Source: Mucilaginibacter achroorhodeus (GTDB lineage: Bacteria > Bacteroidota > Bacteroidia > Sphingobacteriales > Sphingobacteriaceae). Taken from it: DNA of 64,000 nucleotides. Below, one piece after another: positions 9,852 to 20,270 of the stretch. The stretch spans positions 404,372-468,371 of the forward strand of contig NZ_VOEI01000003.1 in NCBI RefSeq assembly GCF_007846095.1, in the 5' to 3' direction. A program made the translations under genes and the position numbers. The notes under the pieces are model-generated. The model was not told the origin of the DNA and did not search any database. It saw only the letters and a list, made by a program, of their open reading frames with translations. The first letter of the stretch is position 1; each line of letters starts with the position of its first letter.

Positions 9852-12800
9852 TTAAAAAGTTGCGTTTACACCTATCGACAATACCCTTTGTTGATAATAA
9901 TTTATATTACCGCCACTGTTTTCAGGATCTATGATCTCTCTTGTACCAGGTGTCCAGGTGAAAACATTTTGCCCGGCGGCATAAACTCTGAGCGATTGCA
10001 TTTTATTCTTTAACAACTTATTAGAGAATGTATACCCCAATTCAAAACTGCGCAAGCGGATGTAAGAGATGTTTCTCATGAACCAGCTTGAAAATTGAGT
10101 ATTGTTTGAAGTAGGCGTACCTGTAACGCGTGGATACAGTGCATTTGGGTTAGATGGTGTCCAGTGATCATCATATACTAACTGAGAAGCCGAACCAGAT
10201 GCGTTAAACGGAAAGGCAAAATAGTTGTTGATACCGATGTCGCTATTGCCTGAACCCTGTATTAAAACATCCAGATCAAAGTTTTTATATGAGATACGTG
10301 GCTCCAAACCATAAATAATCTCAGGTGTTTGCGGGTGACCGATAACGGTTTGGTCGTTAGCATCTATTTTACCATCAGGCACTCCGTTAGGGCCACTCAG
10401 ATCCGCGTATTGGATATCCCCAGGTTTAACGGGGCCAAAGCTTGGAACAGGCACACCGGCTTTAAGAGAACCATCAGTGTTAAAGTCGCTGGCCTTAAAG
10501 TAGCCAAGTGCCTGGTAACCAAAAGGTGTACCAATTGGGCGGCCGGTTTGCCTTCTATTAGGGTTATTTGCTGTAGCGCTGTTTTCGTAAACCTGTAACA
10601 GTTTGTTGCGCGCAAATGTAAAGGTACCCCTAACATCCAGCCTTAAACCGTTAGAGAAGCTGTGACCGCTTTGCAGGGTAATATCAACACCATGGTTACT
10701 CATAATACCACCATTAACAAGTCCGGTAGCCAATCCATACTCGCCCGGTAAGGTATTACCGATGCTAACCAGCATGTTAGATCGTTTTTCGTAAAAATAA
10801 TCTGCCTCGATGCTAAGTGCTCCCTTCCACAAAGTTGCTTCGAAACCAACATCAGTTTTGTTTGCCTTTTCCCAGGTGATATTGGGGTTGCCCTGCAAGC
10901 TTTCATAAATACCTTGAGTTGCGCTGCCGTTTATTACGCCTGAGTTGGCGTAAGGGTTATATGGATCTAAATACTGATAGGTAGCTATATTTCCAGCTAT
11001 TCTTGGATAAGCGCCTGATTGACCCCATGAACCTCTTATTTTTAAGTTATCAACCCAAGTAACATTATCCTTAAAAAACTTTTCTTCAGATAATCTCCAA
11101 CCTGCAGAAAATGCCGGAAAGAAACCAAACCTGTTGCCCGGTGCAAATAAATAGCTACCATCGTAACGGCCTGATGCCTCAAACAGATACTTATTATCGT
11201 AAGTATATCCCAAGCGGTATACATAACCCAATTGTTTTTGACCTGTTGATGAACCTGAGTTTACTGCATCAGCCGCAGCAGGACCACCAAAATCCAGCTC
11301 ATCTATATCCAAATTATAGTTGTATTTGGTAGCGCTGAATGTTGAGTATTTAACCCTGCGGCTTTCTACGACTGCCAGGGCGCTGACATCACTCTTACCG
11401 AATTTTCTTTGATAGGTCAATAATCCCTGAAGGGTAAGTGAATGATTTTGACTGTAACTTTCAGTAAATGTTGCCTTGGAGTTACCTTGTATACCCTGTT
11501 TGTAGGTATAAGGCGTGGTGGTTACGTCGACGTTATAAAAAGGAATCGGTGTGGCATAAGTACGCTGAAATGATGTTTGATTACCAAACAGCGGATCGGG
11601 GCCGCTATCATAACTTACCACACCTTTAAGACTTAAGCCTGTAACAGGGAGTTTTTGATCTATCGAAAATTGAGAAAGCATTGCTGTGTTCTCATTTAAT
11701 TGATAGCCGCTATGGTAGATCTCTCCGATAAGCGACTGACCAATGTAACCAGACCACAAGCCATTGCTGTAGTATACAGGTGTTGTTGGCGCCTGCCGCT
11801 GTGCTTGCCCTATTATTGTAGCTGCACTTTGAGATGGGAAGTGCTGATCTTCTACATAGCTATTAACAGCCAACGATACAACTGTTGTACTGGTAGCGTT
11901 AGCGGTAATGTTTAAAGATCCGTTGTATTTATCCAAATATGTGGTTCTCCACATACCGTCTTGGCGGTTGTAACCTAAAGCGGCAAAATACTTGATATTT
12001 TCAGAACCACCTGATAAGGTTAAGTTATGATACATGATAGGCCTGTTAGGGATAATAATATCATCCAAAGGGTGCCCATCCGGGTGACCGTCAGGGTCTG
12101 AGCCATCTTTAAATTTCTGGATATCATCAGCAGTGTATGCCGCTGGTTGACCATCATTAGCATTTGCCTCATTGCGCAGTAACGCGTATTGATAAGAACC
12201 TACAAATTTTGGAACCTTAGTTGGGTTTTGGACACCATAATAGCCGTTGTAAGTAAGCGTAGGCTTACCGGTTTTACCCCTTTTTGTGGTTACTAAAATA
12301 ACACCATTGGCACCCGCAACACCATAAGGTGCAACTGCCGCAGCATCTTTTAGGATCGATATATTTTCAACGGTTGCCGGGTCGAGCCTGCTAAAATCGC
12401 GAGGCACACCATCAACAATTAGTAGAGGTGCGCTACCGCCAGTAGATCCAATACCCCTGATCTGAATATTTGAACCATCGTAACCGGGCTCGCCACTGCT
12501 TTGTGTTACAATTAAACCTGATGCACGGCCAACAAGGCTGTTGGTTAGGTTAACTACGGGCTTTTTAGCAATTTCGTTTGCTTTAATAGAAGAAACTGCT
12601 GCAGTAGTTGACGTTTTCTTTTGCGTACCGTAACCTACAACGATAACCTCGTTAAGGTTTTTGCCAGAGGGCTGTAAGCTGATGGTTAAGGATGTTTGTC
12701 CGCCTAAAACGATTGTAGATGTTTCATAGCCTACGTATGATACAACTAACGTTGCGCCTTCCGGTACGTTAAGGCTAAACATACCGTTAACATCTGTAAC

Positions 12801-13040
12801 TGTACCCTGGTCTGTACCCTTTATAAGAATTGTAGCACCTATAACGGTTTCTCCGGTTGTTTTGTCAATTACCTTACCTTTTACAGGGGGTAAATTTTGT
12901 TCGGTTTTATCGGCTTTCTCAAAAAAGCGATTGTTACTTGCATAACCGGGTACAGTTACCATAAGCATTGCAGCGAATAGCAAAACCAGCGGTCTAAATT
13001 TGCGTTGTAAGAATAAACTTTTGGGTAAAATATATTCCAT
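9852..13040 (-). CDS. SusC/RagA-family TonB-dependent outer membrane transporter
   Basis: This 1062-residue protein has a signal peptide (residues ~1-35), a carboxypeptidase-regulatory-like domain (~53-125: VKGKVIDKTTGETVIGATI, then VSYVGYET), a TonB-box region (NEVIVVGYGTQKK, ~129-141), a plug domain with QIRGIGSTGG and LLIVDGVPRD, and a 22-strand-type barrel ending in an aromatic C-terminus (SIGVNATF). It imports oligosaccharides together with SusD. The upstream 421-bp non-coding stretch with a 13-bp direct repeat is the likely control region. No N-terminal STN domain is present, so anti-sigma signalling by this transporter is unlikely; the hybrid regulator fits instead. Confidence 0.96.
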   Translation of the reverse strand: MEYILPKSLFLQRKFRPLVLLFAAMLMVTVPGYASNNRFFEKADKTEQNLPPVKGKVIDKTTGETVIGATILIKGTDQGTVTDVNGMFSLNVPEGATLVVSYVGYETSTIVLGGQTSLTISLQPSGKNLNEVIVVGYGTQKKTSTTAAVSSIKANEIAKKPVVNLTNSLVGRASGLIVTQSSGEPGYDGSNIQIRGIGSTGGSAPLLIVDGVPRDFSRLDPATVENISILKDAAAVAPYGVAGANGVILVTTKRGKTGKPTLTYNGYYGVQNPTKVPKFVGSYQYALLRNEANANDGQPAAYTADDIQKFKDGSDPDGHPDGHPLDDIIIPNRPIMYHNLTLSGGSENIKYFAALGYNRQDGMWRTTYLDKYNGSLNITANATSTTVVSLAVNSYVEDQHFPSQSAATIIGQAQRQAPTTPVYYSNGLWSGYIGQSLIGEIYHSGYQLNENTAMLSQFSIDQKLPVTGLSLKGVVSYDSGPDPLFGNQTSFQRTYATPIPFYNVDVTTTPYTYKQGIQGNSKATFTESYSQNHSLTLQGLLTYQRKFGKSDVSALAVVESRRVKYSTFSATKYNYNLDIDELDFGGPAAADAVNSGSSTGQKQLGYVYRLGYTYDNKYLFEASGRYDGSYLFAPGNRFGFFPAFSAGWRLSEEKFFKDNVTWVDNLKIRGSWGQSGAYPRIAGNIATYQYLDPYNPYANSGVINGSATQGIYESLQGNPNITWEKANKTDVGFEATLWKGALSIEADYFYEKRSNMLVSIGNTLPGEYGLATGLVNGGIMSNHGVDITLQSGHSFSNGLRLDVRGTFTFARNKLLQVYENSATANNPNRRQTGRPIGTPFGYQALGYFKASDFNTDGSLKAGVPVPSFGPVKPGDIQYADLSGPNGVPDGKIDANDQTVIGHPQTPEIIYGLEPRISYKNFDLDVLIQGSGNSDIGINNYFAFPFNASGSASQLVYDDHWTPSNPNALYPRVTGTPTSNNTQFSSWFMRNISYIRLRSFELGYTFSNKLLKNKMQSLRVYAAGQNVFTWTPGTREIIDPENSGGNINYYQQRVLSIGVNATF

Positions 13041-13461
13041 AATTAGTGTTGTAATGATTTAGATATTAGCTCATAATTTGATAATGAATTGCGGGGATCT
13101 AATGCTAAGTTCTGTTCATTGTTTGGCCGTGATTTTAGGTGATATAATTAGTTGATTGGTTTTGTTATCTGTTTCCAATACTCAGCAGATCTTAGTTAGA
13201 GGGAAAACCCCTGTAAACATGATCAGCCGGTTTAAAGACTTTAAAAATCAATGAAAATTAAAGCTGTTTTTTAATTGGTTTCTACGAATTAAAGGGAAAT
13301 CACATTAAGATAAGGGGGGTAAAACAGCAATTTTAAGGGGGGTAAATCTTAATTTTTAAGCAAAAACACGCCTAAAATCAGCTATCAATGTAGTAGGCGG
13401 TTAAACTTTAAAAATTTTTTAAATGCTTTGGTAAAAGCGCGTAGTATCGGTACGATAATTA
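13041..13461. promoter_or_regulatory. Long control region upstream of susC
   Basis: This is a 421-bp AT-rich region without a credible gene, between the GH16 stop and the susC start, both genes being on the minus strand. The clearest structure is the direct repeat listed separately. No TANNTTTG box was found on the minus strand, so the promoter is not placed; the length suggests a long 5' leader. Confidence 0.5.
13311..13346. promoter_or_regulatory. 13-bp direct repeat TAAGGGGGGTAAA, candidate regulator binding site
   Basis: There are exact copies at 13311-13323 and 13334-13346, 23 bp apart (about two helical turns), 271-306 bp upstream of the susC ATG. GC-rich hexamers stand out in AT-rich DNA. 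The spacing suits an AraC-type DNA-binding domain such as that of the hybrid regulator at 14337-18395. That link is inference. Confidence 0.45.
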
Positions 13462-14292
13462 TTAGCGTTGATAAACTCTAACGTAGTCAATCTCGTAACG
13501 TTGAGGAAAGGTTGTGGCGGCAGGATTACCACCATTATCACCACCAATGGCAAGGTTTAGTAAGATGTAATGTGGCTGTTTGAAAGGGTTAATACCTGAA
13601 CCATCTTGATTCGGAAGGTCTTTCAACTCTTTACAATTCAAGAGCTGATCATCTACATAGAGGCTTATTTTACTTTCGTCCCAATCCATTCTCCAGACAT
13701 GAAATTTTTTACTCCAATCAGGATCTGCAAACGAAGTTAGAGGCTTTTTAACACTGAACCATTTTGGCGAATATTGTTTGGTGGTGCCAGTGGCAATATT
13801 GGCCAAAAGCATGCCTTGGTAGTACTCCATAATGTCAATCTCACCATTTGATGGCCATTCACCTTTAACACCGAGCGTCCAAAAGGCCGGCCAAACACCA
13901 TCTGCAGTACTTACCCGCGCGCGCATCACAAACCTGCCGTACTTCCAACTGTGCAATCCAGCTGTATTTAAGCTTGCGGAAGTGTATTCTATTCTTTTTC
14001 GCTTGGCCCGCCAATCGCTATCACCCACTTTGTAGTCGGGATTTGGAAGATCTACCCTGTTTGCTGTAATAACCAGTAGCCCATTTTCACAAACAGCATT
14101 CTCTTTTTGATACCATTGATCTTCATGGTTGCGTTTAAATCCCTCCTCAAAACGCCAGTTTGTAGAATCTACTAAACCCGGCTTGTTGAATTCATCTGCC
14201 CAAACAAGTTTGTAATCTTTAGAAGTTGATTGGCAAAAGGCGTTGTTTGCTGCTACAAGTAACAAAGCGACTGTCAAACGACTAAAAATCAT
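13462..14292 (-). CDS. Glycoside hydrolase family 16 endo-glucanase/galactanase
   Basis: This is a 276-residue single-domain secreted enzyme with a signal peptide (about 20 residues, ending NNAFCQS). The catalytic signature E-x-D-x-x-E is at E151, D153 and E156 in SNGEIDIMEYYQG, preceded by the WPAFWTLG substrate-cleft segment. GH16 enzymes cleave internal beta-1,3 or beta-1,4 bonds in laminarin, lichenin, agar-like or galactan chains; the sequence resembles the laminarinase-like branch, but specificity is not certain. Cys20 before Gln may be a lipobox. It lies 44 bp after the hybrid regulator on the same strand and upstream of susC, as part of the PUL. Confidence 0.92.
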   Translation of the reverse strand: MIFSRLTVALLLVAANNAFCQSTSKDYKLVWADEFNKPGLVDSTNWRFEEGFKRNHEDQWYQKENAVCENGLLVITANRVDLPNPDYKVGDSDWRAKRKRIEYTSASLNTAGLHSWKYGRFVMRARVSTADGVWPAFWTLGVKGEWPSNGEIDIMEYYQGMLLANIATGTTKQYSPKWFSVKKPLTSFADPDWSKKFHVWRMDWDESKISLYVDDQLLNCKELKDLPNQDGSGINPFKQPHYILLNLAIGGDNGGNPAATTFPQRYEIDYVRVYQR

Positions 14293-14336
14293 ATTAATGA
14301 ATTATAATTAAGATTGTCGCGATCAGATAATTTAAC

Positions 14337-17300
14337 CTAAACAATTGCCTTTTCTACAGAATATTTTTTATGGAATGCAGCGCGGTGCTGTTTTATAAAT
14401 TCTGAAGGCTTGATCCCGAATTGCTTGATAAATTGTTCCCTAAAATATTTGATATCGTTAAAGCCGGTATTTAGTGCTGCTTCATTAACGTTGCATTCAG
14501 TATCAATCATCATTTCAGCAGCTTTTCGGAGTTTTACAAAGCGTACAAACCCATTGACAGATTGTCCGGTGATAGATTTAATAGTTTTGAACAGACTTGA
14601 ATAGCTTATGCCCATCTCATCAGCAATACTTTTAACCTCAAAATCGGGGTCAATAATGTGTTCTTCTATAATTGCGATTATCTTGTAAAGAAACTCGCGA
14701 TGATGCTCAGAAATACTGCGCGTATTTTCTTTTAGTGTTATCTCATTGTAGAAGTATTTTTGAAGATCTAATCTATCTTTTAAGATCCCCTGTACGCGCG
14801 CCACAAGGAGGTTTTTATCAAAAGGCTTACTCACAAAATCGATAGCGCCTACTTCAATCCCCTTTAATCTGCTTTCAGGGTCGGGGTCTCCCGTAAGCAA
14901 TATCACCGGTATATGACTTAATGACGAATCCTGCTTTATAATAGCGCATAGTTCAATACCTGAGATTCCTTCCATATTGATATCACATATCACGACATCA
15001 GGCATACGGCGTTTGATGGCCTCTAACCCGTTTTCAGCATTCTCAGATTCGTGAACATTAAAATCTTCGTGAAATATTTTACGGATGTACGACCTTAAGC
15101 CCGCGTTATCGTCTATTATTAAAACGGATTGTTTATCAGAAATAAGTAACGGAAGGTTTGTGACCGGTTCATCAACTGGTTGTTGCCAATTTATCAGTCC
15201 GTCAACATCATTTAAAAGATTTGATAGATCTTGTTCGTCATCTTTTATGACATGACTTGAATAATCGTTTAAATCCTCTTTGTAAGGCAGGTGCATCACA
15301 AAAGTGGCGCCTGTAGTTTGGTTATTAAAATAATCAATTGTTCCGTTATGGCTGTCAACAAAGTTTTTCACCAAATGCAAGCCAATACCAAAGCCTTTTC
15401 TCGCTGTATTATCTTTAACCTGGTAGAACTTGTCAAAAATGCGCTTGCCCTCCTCTGGAGATACTCCACATCCTGTATCAACTACCTTCAATTCAATTGT
15501 TCGTTCGCCTTTGGTAAGGTAGAGCATAACTTCACCTCCGTCTGGCGTAAATTTGAGCGCGTTGGATACCAGATTGAATACAGCGATCTCAATCTTCTCG
15601 CGGTCAGCCTTTATAATTGTCTCGTCACTATCGCAGAAATATTGGTAGTTGATCTGCCTGCTTTTTGCATGCTGAACAAAACAAAGGTAAACATCGTGGC
15701 ACAACGTAGAAATATGCAAATCTGCGAGGTTGAGAGAATCGTTAACACTTTCGGCCTTTCTAAATAGTAACAATTGGTCAACAAGTCCAAGTAGGCGCCT
15801 TGCATTACGGTAAATCGTGTTTAACTCATCAGAATGGCCAGTTGGTTGATGTAACAGATCTTTAATCGGATTAATGATCAACGTTAATGGTGTGCGGAAT
15901 TCGTGGGAAACATTTGTAAAAAAAGCAAGCTTCTTTTCGTTCAACTCCTTTTCCCTTTCGGTATTCAAATTGGCTAAACGGATCTCATATTTAAAGTCAG
16001 CTTGTTTTGTACGGTACCGCCATATCCAATAAACAGCAAAGCTTGCAACAGATAAATAAGCTAAATACGCCCACCAGGTACGGTACCATGGCGGCATCAC
16101 TATTATTTGCAACTGCAATTGCTTATTGCTCCAGCTTCCATCCGTGTTGGTTGCTTTAATTTTAAAAGTATAATCACCTTCGTTCAGGCGAGAGTAATAG
16201 GCAGTCTTTGCATTTCCAACCTCATTCCAACGATGATCCCAACCTTCTAATATGTATTCATATTTTACTTTATCGGGATAACTATATTCCGGAGTAGTGT
16301 AACTGATCGCAAGAGTAGCATCGTTGTAGGGTAACGTTAATTTTTTTAAATCAATAAACCCAACCCCTTTGGTGTAAAAAGGATCATTTTCGATCGATCG
16401 GTTATTTATTTTAAAACCGGTTAATTTTAACTGCGGGCCATGAGATACAACGCTTAGGCTATCGGGGCGAAAAATACTGAACCCTTTAATGCCTCCAAAA
16501 ACCAACTCGCCACTGGTTAGCTTGAGAGCCGCATTGTAGTTAAACTGATTTATCTGCAAACCATCACTTGCACTGTAATTTTTAAAGGATTGCTTTGTTC
16601 GCTCAAACTGAATTAGGCCATTGTAGGAATTAGCCCAGATGTTATCACCATCATCGGTAAGTACGTTAAGGATAGAGTTACTTTGCAGTCCGCTTGCTTC
16701 TGTAAAACGTTGGAGCTTTTGGTTACCAACGTCAAACTTAATTAAGCCCCCTCCTTCGGTACCCAGCCATAAGTAGTGCTTTTTATCCTCTGTTATGGAA
16801 CGGACAGCTTTCTTTACATCGATAAATTGATGATGCTTGTTCTTAATGTCTATCTTAATAAGATTTTTATAATCACCAGCCCATAATGTGCCGTTATGAT
16901 CCTCATAAATAGCGTGGATATTAAGTAGCTTAGCGTCAAACAGCTCAAACTTGTCTTTAATTTTGTCGTACAGATAAAGTGCTCCGCCTCGGGTAGTGCC
17001 GGCCCATATATGATTGTGATGATCTACATATAACTTCCACAGGTTTCTGTCTAAAGCACCCGTTGCTGTATTAAAACAATCGTAGTGTACAAACCGGCCG
17101 GTTGCCTTATCAAAACGATCAATCCCTCCATTGAAGAGTCCCATCCATATTTGGTTATCGGCACCTTTCACAATGCTTACCACAAAATTGCTCCTTAATG
17201 ACGATTGATTGGTTTTATCGGTTTTGTAATTAGTAAATAGATTTTTCTTCCTGTTCCAATAGCTGAGGCCGCCACCATCCGTACCTATCCAGATATTATT

Positions 17301-18395
17301 ATGTTCATCCTCGCAAAACGACAATACAAAATTGTTGACTAAGCTGTTTTTATTGAACGGGTCGTTAGCAATAAGTCTAAATTTATTAGGCTGACTATCA
17401 ATTGTATAAAGCCCACCTCTTAACGTAGCAATCCATTTTGTCGATTCATTATCCTCGTAGATAGCACTCACAGCATCGCTGCGTACAATTAAATTGTTGT
17501 TGCGTTCGCTCACAATATGCTGTACAATGTCTCCCTTTGGTTTTACGATGTTAATACCGCCGCCATTGGTAGCGATCCACATATCGCCAGACTTATCTAT
17601 TTTAACATCAATAATTTTATCGCTGTTTAGCTTTCCATTAAAAGGCGCTTTTACAAGTCGTTGTAATTTACCATCATAAAAAAACAGATCGTTATCTGTA
17701 CCTATCCAAACTTTATTTCCAGTATCGGCAGTTAAGCAATTGGCGTATTTTATAGTTTCATCAAGTAGCGTTAACTTATTTTTCTGTAAGCAGAATAAAC
17801 CACGGTCTCTCACTAAAACCCAAATTCTGTTATCCCTACCAACAGCTACGGCCTGCACCGTAAATGCATGGTTATCTCCACTTAACTGAATCTTACTGCA
17901 GACGCCTGTGTTTTTGTTACGCACAAACAGCCCCTGATCATCAGTGCCTATGTACAGATTACCGGCGCTATCAATTTGCAAAGCATTAACATTACCGGTT
18001 ATTGCGGTGATTTTGCCATTAGCAGATTTAAAACTTACATCTTCAAAACCAGAAATATCGTAATTATAACAAACCAAGCCTTTTTGCGTACCAACAAAAA
18101 TTTTGTTACCATAACCGGCTAATTTGTTGATATGGTTATCAATCAGCGAATGGCCATCACTCCAAACGTTTCTGTATATCCGTACCGAACTTCCGTCATA
18201 GCGGTTTAAGCCATCATTGGTACCGATCCATACGAAGCCATGTGGATCTTTATAAATGCTTGTTACCGAATTGTTAGATAATCCCTGTTCAATGCCGAGG
18301 TAGTGCATAGACTGACAAAGCGCCGGTTGGCTATACACCAACAAAACGCAAAGTGCCGCAGCAAGAGGCAACAGAAAGATTCTTCTGGCAGTCAA
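14337..18395 (-). CDS. Hybrid two-component system sensor/regulator (HTCS)
   Basis: This is a single 1352-residue polypeptide in the inner membrane. The order is signal peptide (~1-28), two seven-bladed propellers of periplasmic reg_prop repeats (~30-650, many IWIGT..GGL motifs), a Y_Y_Y domain (~690-768), a transmembrane helix (~772-792), HisKA with phospho-acceptor H831 in SHEFRTPL, HATPase (~930-1040), a receiver with D1138 in VVICDIN, and an AraC-type DNA-binding domain (~1240-1335). It senses an oligosaccharide in the periplasm and activates the PUL. The start is TTG at 18395: an in-frame stop lies 24 bp upstream and no ATG gives the signal peptide. A 10-bp-arm palindrome lies 86 bp upstream. 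Confidence 0.95.
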   Translation of the reverse strand: MTARRIFLLPLAAALCVLLVYSQPALCQSMHYLGIEQGLSNNSVTSIYKDPHGFVWIGTNDGLNRYDGSSVRIYRNVWSDGHSLIDNHINKLAGYGNKIFVGTQKGLVCYNYDISGFEDVSFKSANGKITAITGNVNALQIDSAGNLYIGTDDQGLFVRNKNTGVCSKIQLSGDNHAFTVQAVAVGRDNRIWVLVRDRGLFCLQKNKLTLLDETIKYANCLTADTGNKVWIGTDNDLFFYDGKLQRLVKAPFNGKLNSDKIIDVKIDKSGDMWIATNGGGINIVKPKGDIVQHIVSERNNNLIVRSDAVSAIYEDNESTKWIATLRGGLYTIDSQPNKFRLIANDPFNKNSLVNNFVLSFCEDEHNNIWIGTDGGGLSYWNRKKNLFTNYKTDKTNQSSLRSNFVVSIVKGADNQIWMGLFNGGIDRFDKATGRFVHYDCFNTATGALDRNLWKLYVDHHNHIWAGTTRGGALYLYDKIKDKFELFDAKLLNIHAIYEDHNGTLWAGDYKNLIKIDIKNKHHQFIDVKKAVRSITEDKKHYLWLGTEGGGLIKFDVGNQKLQRFTEASGLQSNSILNVLTDDGDNIWANSYNGLIQFERTKQSFKNYSASDGLQINQFNYNAALKLTSGELVFGGIKGFSIFRPDSLSVVSHGPQLKLTGFKINNRSIENDPFYTKGVGFIDLKKLTLPYNDATLAISYTTPEYSYPDKVKYEYILEGWDHRWNEVGNAKTAYYSRLNEGDYTFKIKATNTDGSWSNKQLQLQIIVMPPWYRTWWAYLAYLSVASFAVYWIWRYRTKQADFKYEIRLANLNTEREKELNEKKLAFFTNVSHEFRTPLTLIINPIKDLLHQPTGHSDELNTIYRNARRLLGLVDQLLLFRKAESVNDSLNLADLHISTLCHDVYLCFVQHAKSRQINYQYFCDSDETIIKADREKIEIAVFNLVSNALKFTPDGGEVMLYLTKGERTIELKVVDTGCGVSPEEGKRIFDKFYQVKDNTARKGFGIGLHLVKNFVDSHNGTIDYFNNQTTGATFVMHLPYKEDLNDYSSHVIKDDEQDLSNLLNDVDGLINWQQPVDEPVTNLPLLISDKQSVLIIDDNAGLRSYIRKIFHEDFNVHESENAENGLEAIKRRMPDVVICDINMEGISGIELCAIIKQDSSLSHIPVILLTGDPDPESRLKGIEVGAIDFVSKPFDKNLLVARVQGILKDRLDLQKYFYNEITLKENTRSISEHHREFLYKIIAIIEEHIIDPDFEVKSIADEMGISYSSLFKTIKSITGQSVNGFVRFVKLRKAAEMMIDTECNVNEAALNTGFNDIKYFREQFIKQFGIKPSEFIKQHRAAFHKKYSVEKAIV

Positions 18396-18741
18396 AGTTT
18401 GATCAATAAAGAGTGTTTATATTGGTTTACAGATAGGATAAGGTGTTACCGATCAACTATCATATCATTAAAGATAGTATATTAATTGTTGTATAAACAA
18501 TTAATAATAAAATTATTTTTAGCACCCGCAAAACTTTGAAATGATTTTTTGGGGCAGCGACAAACGTCCAAAAGTTAATACATCGACTTTTACCTTAAAA
18601 ATTTTGATATGATGGACTTTATTTCCGTTGCCGGATTTGTGTCAGTAAATACACTTATTTTATGATATGTGCTCAGTCGCAGGCAAAAAATAGCCGTAGC
18701 TTACACCGAATTATTTATGATAAACGCCGCTATTTTGTATA
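18396..18741. other. Intergenic region between GH30 and the hybrid regulator
   Basis: This is 346 bp of AT-rich sequence upstream of the hybrid regulator and downstream of the GH30 stop. It holds the palindrome at 18481-18505 and no credible gene. No intrinsic terminator for the GH30 transcript was recognised. Confidence 0.5.
18481..18505. promoter_or_regulatory. Palindrome ATTAATTGTT-N5-AACAATTAAT upstream of the hybrid regulator
   Basis: The 10-bp arms are perfect, with a GTATA spacer, 86 bp upstream of the TTG start. The same core (AATTGTT-N5-AACAATT) occurs 46 bp upstream of the DUF5695-like gene at 44450-44468. Two matches in front of two carbohydrate-related genes suggest a shared operator. 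Confidence 0.45.
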
Positions 18742-20259
18742 TCACTTGATTCTTCCTAACAAAGTAACAACCGATTGTGCCGGTATGGTTACCACACTTT
18801 TAGCATAACCTGGTTTGAGATTACCACTTGCAGAAGTTGTATACGTTCGCCTAACAACCATCTCTCTACCGCCAGCCATACAGCTAAAAGTAGCATCTTT
18901 TGAACTGTTGTTAATCACTACACAAACCAGTTGCTTACCCTTAATGTAAGCTGACAGGTAAACATTTTGAATGCCGGTACCGATGTCCGCAGCTACGCGC
19001 TTAAAACCCGGGTGTACGAAGCGACTGTAATTCCCCAGCACCCAAAGCATTTTGCTGTCGTAGAAAGCGCCGCCGGTTTTGTTTTTATCTACATAAACCA
19101 ATCCGTCTTTGTAGTCATAAGGCGATATGGCAGTCCACCATTGCCATGCGGTGGCATTTGCAACAGTTAGGTCTGTATTGATAACGCGGGCCATGTAAAG
19201 TGCCGCAGTCATGCCCAGATCGCGACCATTGCCTTTGATTTCACCGTCGTTATCACCCAAGATGCAGTATTCGGATTGCCAGAACTTGAGACCAGGAACA
19301 GTTGCAATCTTATCGGCAAGTGCCTCGCGATCTTTAACCGAGCGTTCATAAGGCGATGTAGTAAAGTAGCTGTGCGTGCTGATGAGGTTTGCCATAGATG
19401 GCAAGTTGCCGATGTAATTTTCAGAGCCTTGGGCAAAAAAGTCTTCTGCCTGATTGCCTTTATTTTTACTGCTACCTTGATAAATGTATTGGATGCTTCC
19501 GGCCTCGGCAACGGCTAATTTTGTGGTGATTTTATTTTTTATAAATTCTTTATCAATCTCCCGGGCCAAAACTGCGATCTCCTGGTTATTAAAAGGGCTT
19601 CCCTCCTGCTTATTATCACTCCATTTCCATTGAGGCTCATTAACGGGACTTATATAATCAAATTTCACCCCTGCACTTTTCTTTAATCCAGATATTACAG
19701 CAGCTAAGAATTTAGCATAACCCGGATACTTATCGGCTGCGATGTTAGTGCGGCCGCTATCGGCAAAAGCCCTGCCGTTGCGCGTTAACCAAACCGGCGG
19801 ACTATTATTAAATGCGAGAAACTGCTTTACACCCCTTGCCTTGGCAGCCTTTAGGAACCATTGTTGGCCAGCTTGTTTACGCCAGTTGTAATTGCCATTG
19901 CTATCGGCAAAGCATTCGGCACGGTGCCATTCGTCAGGTATTTCACTTTTGGCTTCCTGTTCTGCGGTACCTGCACCAATGTTAAATCGCCAAAGCGATA
20001 GGGCTATACCTTTTGGCTGGCCGTTACCAGTGGTGTCATTGCTAAAAAGCAGATCGGCAATTTTATTACGCTGTACATCCGGCCACTGCCCCACAAACTG
20101 GCAGGCCCACGCATCAGACGCGCCAAAATTATCTATAACCTGGTACTGCTCGGAAGGGTCAATATTTAGCGTTATCACTTTAGATTGCCCTAAACTTGAT
20201 GCTGCAGAAAAGCAAAATATTATAAAAATTAGCCTTCTCGAGATCAACTTCTCAGTCAT
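18742..20259 (-). CDS. Glycoside hydrolase family 30-type endo-glycanase
   Basis: This 505-residue secreted enzyme has a signal peptide of ~24 residues (ending SSLGQ). It folds as a (beta/alpha)8 barrel with a C-terminal beta-sandwich. The acid/base is E208 in SPVNEPQWKW and the likely nucleophile is E330 in FWQSEYCIL. The opening IDNFGASDAW and the SLWRFNIGAGTAEQ stretch match the O-glycosyl hydrolase (GH30) pattern. Family activities include endo-beta-1,6-glucanase, beta-1,6-galactanase and glucuronoxylanase; I cannot choose between them. It follows the GH2 gene by 11 bp, so the two are one operon. A duplicated RR near the N-terminus (ISRRLIFII) is a normal positively charged n-region. Confidence 0.85.
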   Translation of the reverse strand: MTEKLISRRLIFIIFCFSAASSLGQSKVITLNIDPSEQYQVIDNFGASDAWACQFVGQWPDVQRNKIADLLFSNDTTGNGQPKGIALSLWRFNIGAGTAEQEAKSEIPDEWHRAECFADSNGNYNWRKQAGQQWFLKAAKARGVKQFLAFNNSPPVWLTRNGRAFADSGRTNIAADKYPGYAKFLAAVISGLKKSAGVKFDYISPVNEPQWKWSDNKQEGSPFNNQEIAVLAREIDKEFIKNKITTKLAVAEAGSIQYIYQGSSKNKGNQAEDFFAQGSENYIGNLPSMANLISTHSYFTTSPYERSVKDREALADKIATVPGLKFWQSEYCILGDNDGEIKGNGRDLGMTAALYMARVINTDLTVANATAWQWWTAISPYDYKDGLVYVDKNKTGGAFYDSKMLWVLGNYSRFVHPGFKRVAADIGTGIQNVYLSAYIKGKQLVCVVINNSSKDATFSCMAGGREMVVRRTYTTSASGNLKPGYAKSVVTIPAQSVVTLLGRIK

Positions 20260-20270
20260 AAAATCGCTTG

